Source: a virus. Taken from it: a DNA stretch of 20,818 nt. The stretch covers positions 1 to 20,818 of IMG/VR virus record IMGVR_UViG_3300025127_000358; one strand, written 5' to 3'. Both the position numbers and the translations under genes were made by a program. Below, in pieces: positions 1 through 6,912 of the stretch (the stretch's first letter is position 1; every line of letters starts with the position of its first letter). The notes under the pieces are model-generated. The model was not told the DNA's origin. It saw only the letters and a list, made by a program, of their open reading frames with translations, and searched no databases.

Positions 1-365
1 TTACCTGGGCATGGAGCAAAATCTGGTGGGGGTGGTTTAGGTAAATCAGGAATTTTTGGCTGCTCTGTTTCTGGGAAGGGCGGTGCTTCATTATCGACAA
101 GCGGTTCTTCTGTAATGACCATATTCTCAGGTGTATAGTCAAGAGGAATAAAACTAGGAAACGGAAAATCACACGTTGTAAATACACCATTTGGATCTTC
201 CAATAATAAATTACGATTACCAGTATTTTCTATATCACGATGTTGATAGGTACAACCAGGAACATCAATATCTAGTGGCTTCGTAATACTTAGATAATGA
301 GGAGTATATATATCTGGAACGTCTGGAATGTATATATCAGGAATACTTATGTTAGGTATATCCAT
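1..365 (-). CDS. Proline-rich phage structural protein, 3' end cut by window edge
   Basis: Reading from the ATG at 365, the frame stays open for 121 codons and runs off the window, so the C-terminus is missing. The protein starts MDIPNISIPDIYIPDVPDIY, a run of short Ile-Pro / Val-Pro units. It continues with a PGCTYQHRDI segment (about residues 44-53) and a NLLLEDPNGVFTTCDFP segment, then becomes rich in Pro and Glu (KPPPPDFAPCPG near the cut end). From memory, proteins with this IPxIYIP start and a PGCTYxHRD core are common beside structural genes of marine cyanophages, usually with no assigned function. Two nearer ATGs (373 and 369) hit stops within a few codons, which selects the ATG at 365, four bases after the upstream stop. 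No membrane segment is visible. A virion or tail role is inferred only from context. Confidence 0.75.
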   Translation of the reverse strand, partial: MDIPNISIPDIYIPDVPDIYTPHYLSITKPLDIDVPGCTYQHRDIENTGNRNLLLEDPNGVFTTCDFPFPSFIPLDYTPENMVITEEPLVDNEAPPFPETEQPKIPDLPKPPPPDFAPCPG

Positions 366-369
366 TCAT

Positions 370-588
370 TCATTTGATAATCGGCATAGATGGGCCAGTA
401 ACTTTTGGTAAACCTTGATCTAACATCTTAGGGATCATTCCTTGTACATTACCAAGTATTTCATTCATTACTTTAGCCTTAAAATTCTCTGATGTTACAT
501 ATTTGTATGCAAAGTACGTTCCACCGCTCATGGACGCTACCATTACAAATGAGATGATACTTAAAACATTAGCTATTTTTTGAAACAT
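370..588 (-). CDS. Small single-span membrane protein
   Basis: 72 residues. It has a short basic start (MFQK) followed by one hydrophobic segment at about residues 6-30 (ANVLSIISFVMVASMSGGTYFAY), with a small-residue patch SMSGG. A polar tail containing MIPKMLDQGLPKVTG follows. One predicted transmembrane helix and no cysteine pair. Small membrane proteins of this shape sit near the fibre genes of marine cyanophages. A holin-like role is possible but nothing here proves it, and no endolysin gene is in the window. There is no clear Shine-Dalgarno sequence before the ATG at 588. The same frame is open upstream back to the stop of the preceding gene at 715, so the true start could be further upstream with a non-ATG codon. 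It is followed after four bases by the proline-rich gene. Confidence 0.65.
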   Translation of the reverse strand: MFQKIANVLSIISFVMVASMSGGTYFAYKYVTSENFKAKVMNEILGNVQGMIPKMLDQGLPKVTGPSMPIIK

Positions 589-714
589 GATTCGTGCAGC
601 TTTAATTAGGGCAATGGTTCCTTTTACAATTTTAACATTTTCTATAATTTGTACATTAGCTCCTCTATATGTGACTATGAGTTTAGTTACAAAGCAGATA
701 ACAAATAAAACTAA
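589..714 (-). other. 126-base gap with a strong SD-like site and a start-less open frame
   Basis: This is the longest gap in the fibre region. On the minus strand it holds AGAGGAG (666-660) three bases before an ATG (656-654), but that ATG opens only a four-codon frame (MYKL then TAG). The frame of the downstream membrane protein is open through the whole gap, encoding a basic, Ile/Val-rich stretch (VKIVKGTIALIKAARI just before its annotated Met) without any ATG, GTG or TTG codon. The gap may be a leader, or a 5' end of the membrane gene lost by a start-codon or frame change. I see no terminator. Confidence 0.35.
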
Positions 715-1050
715 TTAATCCCAAGGATTGCCTTGTGCAGTTGTAGGAGTTTTGACTTCAGCAATAGCAGCATCCATTCTTGTTTCAATCGTTGAAACTT
801 TAGAACCTAATTTAGTTTTTACCCAACCCAAGACTGTAGCAGCATCAGGTGTTTTTGCAGATGTATCATAAGGAATAAAATCACTTGGCAGTGATTCTGG
901 TTTAATAAAATTTACACTGCCTACTTCCCTAGTATCTTGTATTTCAACATCATCTTCGGTAGCTTTTACACGATAGATTACTTTTGTGATATATCCATCA
1001 GATAAATCCCTTTCACAAGTGTTAATTTCCCAAGTTTTTACAACAGCCAT
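715..1050 (-). CDS. DUF7936-like small structural protein, copy 2
   Basis: 111 residues. The N-terminal half is beta-rich with the pattern KTWEIN...DGYITKVIYRVKA. A C-terminal helical part follows, containing GWVKTKLG at residues 75-82 and ending in ETRMDAAIAE...TPTTAQGNPWD. This ordering (Trp-containing strand, VxYRV strand, GWVK helix, TPxxxxGxPW end) matches a protein family frequent in marine cyanophages and now called DUF7936, of unknown function. The gene at 6913-7260 is a diverged paralogue with its own GWVKTALG at the same residues 75-82. The start codon context is AT-rich (TTTAAAATGGCT) with no visible Shine-Dalgarno. It lies 28 bases after the last S74 fibre gene. A role in the virion, perhaps linked to fibres, is inferred from position only. 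Confidence 0.75.
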   Translation of the reverse strand: MAVVKTWEINTCERDLSDGYITKVIYRVKATEDDVEIQDTREVGSVNFIKPESLPSDFIPYDTSAKTPDAATVLGWVKTKLGSKVSTIETRMDAAIAEVKTPTTAQGNPWD

Positions 1051-1078
1051 TTTAAATTTTTAAATTAACTCTAATATA

Positions 1079-2944
1079 CTAAGATGCTTCCAACGCTGCA
1101 ACTTTAGCTGATAATTCTTGTATTGCTTTAACAAGAGGAGCAATAAGTTCGTTATAGTTCAAACCCATTGCACCTTTTTCTGGTTTATCAATTATTCCTA
1201 TACTATCAACATCTTTACCTATCTCTTTAATTGTTTCTTCTATATCCTGTGCAACTAAACCATAATGTGTCTTTTCGCCAAGTTCTTCATCATTCCATTT
1301 ATATGAAACAGCTTTTAATTTGTTAATAAAGTTAAGACCTAAATCGGAATCAATTATTGTATTTTTTTCATTCCTATCTGAAGTATTAATAGATCCATTA
1401 CTTGCATATACTGTTCCCCATCTTGCATCACTAGCACCGCAGTCGCCACCGTTAGTGCTATATGGTCTAATAGTACCAAGTATTCTGCAACCGTAATCTT
1501 CTGTTCTTACTCTTTGAGCACCATTAAAATACAGAATTGAAGTATTGTTAAGTCCAGTATATAGCATCCATTCGTCATTTACATCATTATAAATTCCAGA
1601 TTGAGAACCACCTTCGTGCATAAACACAACACGACCATCTATTGAAAATCCTTCCCAACCATTTTGACCACTTCCATTAATTTGTACACTTCCAAAACCA
1701 CCATCGCAATTGCTTAAATATCTAGTACTTTGACCAAGAAAAACAGTACTACAGTAAATATCCCTAACCATATTACCTGATTCACCAATATCATAATTAT
1801 TACTGCCTCCCGGAACAAAATGTCCGCTTCCATCTATAAACCATCTGTTCGTACCAGCCTCCCTAAATATAATTCCGTTTGACCCCCCGACTATGTATAA
1901 ATAATTACTATGATGTTGGATTTTTGTATTATTTCCTGACCAATCTCCGTTTGCAAATCCTATATCTTCATCGGCAGACACTCGAAGACTGCCAGTTTGA
2001 TTTGCTATATAGTTTCCATTTACTTGAAAGCCAGCATCAGCCCTTATAAGTCTTGGTGTATAAATATTTTTTGCTGTTTCTTGGTTGATTCTTAGCCAGC
2101 TATTATCTTCACAACCGATCTCTCCTATTCTTGTAGTTCCGTTATAAAAAATAATATGGTCTGAAATATTATTATCTATTTTTTGAATTAATATTCTTTC
2201 GTTATCATTACCATCACCAATTCTTAAGTCACGACCACCATCAACCCTTAAATCACCACCATTTACTGTAACTGCACCTGTGACTGTACCACCACTTAGA
2301 GGAAGATAACTAGATAAACTTCCAGAACCATTATTTGTAGCACCATCAGCTACGTTTAAAAATGATCTAACCGCAGCAGCAGTAGCGTGTCTTATAAAAC
2401 CATCATTATTTGATTCTGCACATATTCTTGTAATACTTCCAGTAGCAATATCGTTAGGAGTAGTGTTGAAATAAGTAGCATATATATAACCTCCGGGGTC
2501 AACTCTTCTAACTACAGTGCCGTTTGAACGGTCTGTTGAAATGGTATATGGGAACGAGTAGTTGTTTGCATTAGCAGCGATACCATTTAATTTAGTAAAA
2601 AGTGCATCAGTAAAAGCATTTGTATCACTGTTAGCTTCATAAGCAGTTTTTATTTCAGCGTTAGTTTGGTCTGCGGTTGCTGATGCTTCAATACCGTTTA
2701 ATTTAGAAAGAAGTGCATCAGTAAAATTATTATCTGTAGTTGTAAAAGAGTTAGTGGAAACAGATGTTACAAGTCCTTGAGCATTTACTGTTATAGCTGG
2801 TATTAAACTTGCCGATCCATAAGACCCTGCTGTTACACCAGAGTCCGCTAATTTACTGGCAGCAATATTAGCACCCGAATGAAGATGTGCATTTGTGATG
2901 CTGTTATTTTTTAAACCATCACCACTGATCTGTGTAAATGCCAT
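1079..2944 (-). CDS. Tail fibre protein with C-terminal Peptidase_S74 chaperone (621 aa)
   Basis: This is a long, low-complexity, beta-rich fibre protein and a likely host-recognition structure. Residues 1-70 form an ISGDGLKNNSITNAHLHSGA-type start common in marine phage fibres. Residues 73-89 and 110-126 are two copies of an xNxFTDALxxKLNGIxAxA unit. A Gly/Asn-rich shaft fills about 130-515. The C-terminal 100 residues are an S74 intramolecular chaperone beginning SDRNEKN at Ser522, with Ser522 and the following Lys527 as the expected catalytic pair, then a YGLVAQDIEE motif, and ending in a helix (ELSAKVAALEAS). In the S74 family, trimerisation of this domain triggers self-cleavage before the Ser. 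The start is preceded by GGAGG (2957-2953), which lies inside the last codons of the upstream gene; that gene's TAA directly abuts this ATG, so the two are probably translationally coupled. The host receptor is not predictable. Confidence 0.88.
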   Translation of the reverse strand: MAFTQISGDGLKNNSITNAHLHSGANIAASKLADSGVTAGSYGSASLIPAITVNAQGLVTSVSTNSFTTTDNNFTDALLSKLNGIEASATADQTNAEIKTAYEANSDTNAFTDALFTKLNGIAANANNYSFPYTISTDRSNGTVVRRVDPGGYIYATYFNTTPNDIATGSITRICAESNNDGFIRHATAAAVRSFLNVADGATNNGSGSLSSYLPLSGGTVTGAVTVNGGDLRVDGGRDLRIGDGNDNERILIQKIDNNISDHIIFYNGTTRIGEIGCEDNSWLRINQETAKNIYTPRLIRADAGFQVNGNYIANQTGSLRVSADEDIGFANGDWSGNNTKIQHHSNYLYIVGGSNGIIFREAGTNRWFIDGSGHFVPGGSNNYDIGESGNMVRDIYCSTVFLGQSTRYLSNCDGGFGSVQINGSGQNGWEGFSIDGRVVFMHEGGSQSGIYNDVNDEWMLYTGLNNTSILYFNGAQRVRTEDYGCRILGTIRPYSTNGGDCGASDARWGTVYASNGSINTSDRNEKNTIIDSDLGLNFINKLKAVSYKWNDEELGEKTHYGLVAQDIEETIKEIGKDVDSIGIIDKPEKGAMGLNYNELIAPLVKAIQELSAKVAALEAS

Positions 2945-4861
2945 TTAATTTGCCTCCAATGTTTTTACTTTAGCTTCTAGTTCTTGAACTGCTTTTACAA
3001 GCATAGGAATTATTAATTTTTCATTTACTCTTAAAGGATTATCAATTACTTGTTCTTCTATTGTTAATGAAGATTCAGAAAAATCTTGTACTAAATTAGC
3101 ATCAACAGTTTGAACCTCTTGTGCAATAAATCCATATAAAGTATTTTTTTCATCATCACAGAAACCATCTATCCAGTTAAATGAAACAGGTCTTAAAGAT
3201 TTTATAGCAGATAAGCCTTTATCCAAATCAACTACATTTTTTTTAAGTCTTGAATCTGATGCGTTATAGATGTTAGTTCCTGATGGCGCACCTATATTTC
3301 CACTACTATCAATCGTTAATCTTAAAGTATCAGATGAACCATTTCTTATAATAAAACTGTCACTAGCTTCTCCTCCTATACTACATCTATGTGTAGAGCC
3401 TGCCGCAAAAACCCATCTAAGTTTTTTTGCTTGCATTATTTCAACGTCACCAGCACTATCGATTCTGAATCTTTCTGTATTAGCAGTAGAAAAAGCTAAA
3501 GTATTGTCTGCTGGTCTATATATTGCTGCTGCTGTAGAAGGTGTTGATATTGAGCCACTAAAGTCAATATATGTACTATTCATATTTAAATTAGTGCCAC
3601 TTACCTTAACACCTGTACTTGTAGTCTCAAACTTTTTACTGCCATCGTGATACAACTCACAGGCTCCATTAGCTACAAAAACAGCCATATTTTCACTACC
3701 GTCACCATTAAGAAAATGATGTCTAGTGTTTGAATAATAAGCTAAGGGATGACTAGCACTTTGAATAAGTGAGGTACTTCCATCATGCCAAACCAGTAGG
3801 TCTGGACCATTTCCAAGAGCTACTTTACGGTTATCGTCTAAACCTAAGTCACCATTTATTTCTACTCCCCAACTTTTAACATCTAGCATTACAGCGTTGT
3901 CATAGTGAAGTCTAGGTCCTGTATTGACTGTAGGAACGCTTATATAATCATGATCTCCAGCTTGATTTTGTAAAGCAAATACATCGCTTTGAAGTTTTAA
4001 ATAACCTGTTGTATTTTCAATAACAGAATTAGAAGCATTGTGAAATAAATTTAAGTCCCCAGAAGATCCTATTCTTATTTTATTATTGTCATCACAAGTA
4101 AGATCTCCTGTCCATTTAGCACCAGCACTTGTAGTCTCAAACTTTTTACCGTTGTCGTAATAAAGGGCTACGCTTCCGTTTACTGTACCAGTTAAATAAA
4201 ACTCACTAGAAGCATTATTAAGCAGCTCAATTCTATCGCTTTGTAATCTTAAATCACCAGTTGAATTTTTAACAATAGTGTGAGAACCTGTATGATAAAT
4301 TTCTAAATCATTACCTGTCCCAAATCGAATTTTTTGATTATCAACAAGATCTACATTTGTAGCTAAGTCTGTTCCAACAATTGTTCCGTCTACTATCTTT
4401 GCACTTGTAACACTATTGTCTGCTGGTACAGCTATATTTAGAGATCCATAAGTAACAATAAAAAAGTCTGATCCTGCAGCTGGTGCAGCAGCAAAAATAA
4501 TATCATTACCATCTATCGCAAAACCTTCACTAGGACTTGTCCCCGAATTAGGTTTTTGAACTACACCATTGATACTTACTAGCAACTGTTGAGCAGAAAC
4601 AGAAGGCGGATTGCTTAATGTAAATCTAGTAGCAGTACCATTGAACGTAGCACTACCACCGCCAGAGCCAGATGAAGAAGATAAGGTATTGATAAATATA
4701 TCTGATCCCCCACCACTGCCACTAATCTCAGCAATAGTTCCATTATCTTTTTTGGTAAATAACTTACCACTGTCAGTTCTTATCGCTACTTCACCAACGA
4801 CAAGATCACTGGCACTTGGATCGCTACCGCTTCCTCTTTTTAGCTTAATAACATTAGCCAT
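2945..4861 (-). CDS. Tail fibre protein with triplicated shaft module and Peptidase_S74 chaperone (638 aa)
   Basis: The N-terminus MANVIKLKRGSGSDPSA resembles that of the next fibre gene upstream (MANTIRIKRSTGSSAP), which suggests a shared attachment domain in residues 1-50. A Gly/Ser linker (about 48-70) leads to a beta-rich domain (70-145). Then come three related modules of about 80-88 residues (roughly 171-252, 253-340, 341-421), built on DNxKIxxGxGxDLxIxH and KKFETTSxG signatures. The C-terminal 104 residues form an S74 chaperone from Ser535 (SDSRLKKN, Lys540 as partner), with YGFIAQEVQ and a terminal coiled coil (ELEAKVKTLEAN). In this family the chaperone is expected to be cut off after trimer folding. 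A textbook AGGAGGT lies 8 bases before the ATG, the strongest ribosome site in the fibre cluster, which fits high expression. Receptor binding is inferred. Confidence 0.88.
   Translation of the reverse strand: MANVIKLKRGSGSDPSASDLVVGEVAIRTDSGKLFTKKDNGTIAEISGSGGGSDIFINTLSSSSGSGGGSATFNGTATRFTLSNPPSVSAQQLLVSINGVVQKPNSGTSPSEGFAIDGNDIIFAAAPAAGSDFFIVTYGSLNIAVPADNSVTSAKIVDGTIVGTDLATNVDLVDNQKIRFGTGNDLEIYHTGSHTIVKNSTGDLRLQSDRIELLNNASSEFYLTGTVNGSVALYYDNGKKFETTSAGAKWTGDLTCDDNNKIRIGSSGDLNLFHNASNSVIENTTGYLKLQSDVFALQNQAGDHDYISVPTVNTGPRLHYDNAVMLDVKSWGVEINGDLGLDDNRKVALGNGPDLLVWHDGSTSLIQSASHPLAYYSNTRHHFLNGDGSENMAVFVANGACELYHDGSKKFETTSTGVKVSGTNLNMNSTYIDFSGSISTPSTAAAIYRPADNTLAFSTANTERFRIDSAGDVEIMQAKKLRWVFAAGSTHRCSIGGEASDSFIIRNGSSDTLRLTIDSSGNIGAPSGTNIYNASDSRLKKNVVDLDKGLSAIKSLRPVSFNWIDGFCDDEKNTLYGFIAQEVQTVDANLVQDFSESSLTIEEQVIDNPLRVNEKLIIPMLVKAVQELEAKVKTLEAN
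3599..4351 (-). repeat. Three tandem fibre-shaft modules of about 80-88 codons
   Basis: Within the 638-residue fibre gene, three consecutive modules (about 4351-4106, 4105-3842, 3841-3599) share the protein pattern of an 'N-K-I/V-x-x-G' strand, an 'IYH / LFH / VWH' strand and a loop. Modules 1 and 3 end in KKFETTSxG. The DNA is mostly diverged, but the codons for the KKFETTS segment in modules 1 and 3 keep an identical run of just over 20 bases (near 4130-4152 and 3614-3636). This indicates module duplication or local recombination. Confidence 0.6.
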
Positions 4862-4869
4862 GAGCTATT

Positions 4870-4876
4870 ACCTCCT
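4870..4876 (-). promoter_or_regulatory. Strong ribosome binding site AGGAGGT for the 638-aa fibre
   Basis: AGGAGGT sits 8 bases before the ATG at 4861, a near-perfect anti-16S match. It lies in the 19-base gap after the upstream stop codon. Most other genes in the window have no such site, so this one supports both the start choice and high translation. Confidence 0.7.
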
Positions 4877-4880
4877 AGCT

Positions 4881-6305
4881 CTAATAGGTTCCACCGTCTA
4901 TATCAAAACCTGATACACTTCCATTTTCTAAAAACGTTACCAGGTCAGACAATGCAACCTGTACCATCGTTCCATTATCATTAACAATAAACCTGTCAGC
5001 AGTAGCTAAAGTTGTTGATGTGGCAGATGTCGCACCATCTAATAAGTTTATTTCGGCAGTAGTTGAAGTAACGCCATCCAATATATTTAATTCTGCTGTC
5101 GTAGAAGTAACACCATCCATAATGTTAAGTTCAGCAGTTGTAGCTGTCACTCCATCTAAAATATTTAATTCAGTTGTTGTTACTGTTGCACCATCTAATA
5201 TCTGTACTTCGGCCTCTGATAAATCAGCTAAAGCATTAGCTGTTGTTTGACCCATAGTTGCAAGTTCTGTCAGCTTATCACTATGAGGTTCTACATCCGT
5301 TCCAATAACAAGTCCTAAGTTTGTTCTTGCACCTGACGCAGATGTACTTCCCGTTCCACCATCTCCTACTGCCAGTGTTCCTGTTATAGAACTAGCACCG
5401 AGATCAACAGCCATTTCAGTTGATTCTATAACTATTCCACCATTAGCTTTTAGATCAACAGATAATGTGTTACCAGACTTATCTAAGCCATCGCCAGCAG
5501 TAATTTGACCAGCACCAGAAAATTGAGCAAAAGTTAAATTATTAGTTCCAACAACCGCAGATCCCTTATTACTTGTACACACAAAACCATTATCAGCATT
5601 AACTGTTCCCTGCTCAACAAAGGTAAACATACCAGCAGCATCAGCACCGGCAGCTAAATCGTCTGCTCTAGATGGGGAAGAGCCAACAATATAAATACCA
5701 TTCTGACTTGCAGTAGATTGATCTTTTACAAGAACACGATCATTAGTCGAAAGACTAACACCATCTAGCGTGTCTCCGTTATTAAGAGCAGTAGATATTG
5801 TGATATTACCTGTAGTTGCAGCTACGCACGAATCTTTAACATCAAGTCCTTGTGATGTAGCTTCTACAAATCCTTTTGTCGCAGCATCTTGAGCATTTAC
5901 TGGATCTGATACGTTTGTTATTGTTTGACTATTCATTGAAACTGAACCTGTTGGTGCAGCCATTTGATCTAGCCTATTAGTTCTAACACCAGCATCAAAG
6001 TCGCTTATCTTGGTATGAGCTATCGAGGGAATATCATCGCTTACTAAAGCCCTAAATGTAGGAGCAGCAGCACTTCCGCTAGTCGGGCCACTTAGTATAG
6101 TATTTGCTGTTCTTGTTGTATCTTTATCAAAAAATGCACCCTTACCACCGATCTTTTCAATAGTTGTGGCTGATCCTCCAGCACCGCCTGTCCCTTTACC
6201 TATAAAAACAATATCCGACCCTTCGGAATGTGCTAATTCAGCATTATCTAAAGTGGTAGGTGCTGAAGATCCAGTTGATCTTTTTATTCTGATTGTGTTA
6301 GCCAC
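4881..6305 (-). CDS. Fibre-like structural protein with 13-residue tandem repeats (474 aa)
   Basis: The start is GTG at 6305, supported by GGAGG (6319-6315) nine bases upstream. Residues 1-50 (MANTIRIKRSTGSSAP...) match the N-terminal style of the following fibre. The middle carries segments typical of marine phage fibres: MNSQTITNVSDPVNAQDAATKG, then VKDSCVAATTGNITIS, then RVLVKDQSTASQNGIYIV. Next come five 13-residue repeats with consensus TTAELNILDGVTS at about residues 360-425. The end is a short domain closing DIDGGTY. There is no S74 chaperone, unlike the three neighbouring fibres. Ending in DGG plus an aromatic residue is shared with the 88-residue protein just upstream. It probably forms a trimeric shaft or adaptor on the tail, but the structural role is inferred from composition and neighbours. 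Confidence 0.8.
   Translation of the reverse strand: MANTIRIKRSTGSSAPTTLDNAELAHSEGSDIVFIGKGTGGAGGSATTIEKIGGKGAFFDKDTTRTANTILSGPTSGSAAAPTFRALVSDDIPSIAHTKISDFDAGVRTNRLDQMAAPTGSVSMNSQTITNVSDPVNAQDAATKGFVEATSQGLDVKDSCVAATTGNITISTALNNGDTLDGVSLSTNDRVLVKDQSTASQNGIYIVGSSPSRADDLAAGADAAGMFTFVEQGTVNADNGFVCTSNKGSAVVGTNNLTFAQFSGAGQITAGDGLDKSGNTLSVDLKANGGIVIESTEMAVDLGASSITGTLAVGDGGTGSTSASGARTNLGLVIGTDVEPHSDKLTELATMGQTTANALADLSEAEVQILDGATVTTTELNILDGVTATTAELNIMDGVTSTTAELNILDGVTSTTAEINLLDGATSATSTTLATADRFIVNDNGTMVQVALSDLVTFLENGSVSGFDIDGGTY
5035..5229 (-). repeat. Five tandem 39-base repeats encoding TTAELNILDGVTS units
   Basis: The plus-strand hexamer CCATCT or CCATCC recurs at 5035, 5074, 5113, 5152 and 5191, exactly 39 bases apart. 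Each period encodes 13 residues (consensus LDGVTSTTAELNI). Third-position differences show that the copies are under protein-level conservation, with variants such as LNIMDG, INLLDG and VQILDG at the ends. Confidence 0.85.
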
Positions 6306-6571
6306 TAAAAGTTTCCTCCGTCAACTAGATTTTCAACAGTACGAGTAGCATCTGCTTTAAATGTACCATCTGATTGAGAAAAATACACTACTGAGTTATT
6401 TACTTTAGCAGAATCATTTAAAGAAGTTCCTGTTGCAGCAAAGGCTGGACCTTGTGGCCCTTGTGTCGCAATCTCAACAACGCTTGATCCTCCGTTAACA
6501 GTAACAGTATTAGTTTGTTCACTAACAGATACTGTTGTTTTTGTTTCGGTAATGTTTACACTGTTACTCAT
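6305..6571 (-). CDS. Small collagen-like tail protein (88 aa)
   Basis: 88 residues. A Thr/Val-rich N-terminal part has alternating strand-like residues (VNITETKTTVSVSEQTNTVT). A very short collagen-like GPQGPA follows at residues 54-59. The remaining part resembles fibre tips (VVYFSQSDGTFKADATRTVENLVDGGNF). The final DGGNF parallels DGGTY at the end of the following 474-residue protein. The gene overlaps the upstream stop by four bases (ATGA), and its own stop TAG overlaps the GTG of the next gene by one base. The codons for its C-terminal Gly-Gly supply that gene's GGAGG ribosome site. It is likely a minor fibre or fibre-connector protein; the exact role is unknown. Confidence 0.7.
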   Translation of the reverse strand: MSNSVNITETKTTVSVSEQTNTVTVNGGSSVVEIATQGPQGPAFAATGTSLNDSAKVNNSVVYFSQSDGTFKADATRTVENLVDGGNF

Positions 6572-6912
6572 GTTGTTGTGTAGCCCTCACTCATATATAT
6601 TGTACCCTCTAAATAATATTCTTTGACGCTTGATGGATTAACTAATAGAACATCATATTTTAAAACATTTGGAGTAAATGTTGCTGTCTGAGTATCAGTC
6701 AAACCTATAGTTACAGATCCAGCAGACCTGTCAGTATAAGTAACAGCAAAATCAGCATATTTTATGGTGCGTGTTTCTTCCCAGACCTGTGCAGCCACAG
6801 TATATCCAGTTAAATTTATTGCATTATTAGAACTATCTTTAAAAACCAAAGGAATATTATGTGTTGAACGTCTTTGTAACGTAAAATTATAAGTTCCAGG
6901 TTCGATTGCCAT
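6568..6912 (-). CDS. BppU-like baseplate/tail beta-sandwich protein (114 aa)
   Basis: 114 residues with the pattern YNFTLQRRSTHNIPLVFKDSSNNAINLTGYTVAAQVWE. This is the signature of the BppU N-terminal type beta-sandwich domain (IPLxFKDSxGxPINLTG), which in siphophages sits in baseplate or receptor-binding assemblies and is also frequent as a small stand-alone structural protein in marine phages. Further strands follow (SVTIGLTDTQTATF; KYDVLLV; YYLEGTIYMSEG). Length agrees with a single domain. The start ATG directly follows the previous gene's TAA, and the stop overlaps the next gene's ATG by four bases, so expression is coupled. A link between the tail tip and fibres is inferred from family and position. 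Confidence 0.72.
   Translation of the reverse strand: MAIEPGTYNFTLQRRSTHNIPLVFKDSSNNAINLTGYTVAAQVWEETRTIKYADFAVTYTDRSAGSVTIGLTDTQTATFTPNVLKYDVLLVNPSSVKEYYLEGTIYMSEGYTTT

Noticed and set aside
3270-3650. Plus-strand open frame of 126 codons
   Set aside because: It lies wholly inside the S74 fibre gene on the other strand. Its Leu/Ile/Val-rich product is what the reverse complement of an AT-rich, Ser/Thr-rich gene gives, and it has no neighbours on that strand.
5035-5229. CRISPR-like array
   Set aside because: The 39-base periodic repeats have no unique spacers; the whole unit repeats and is in frame within a fibre gene.
5020-5250. Plus-strand repetitive open frame of 76 codons
   Set aside because: It is the antisense shadow of the 39-base repeats. 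Its periodicity is explained by the minus-strand 13-residue units.
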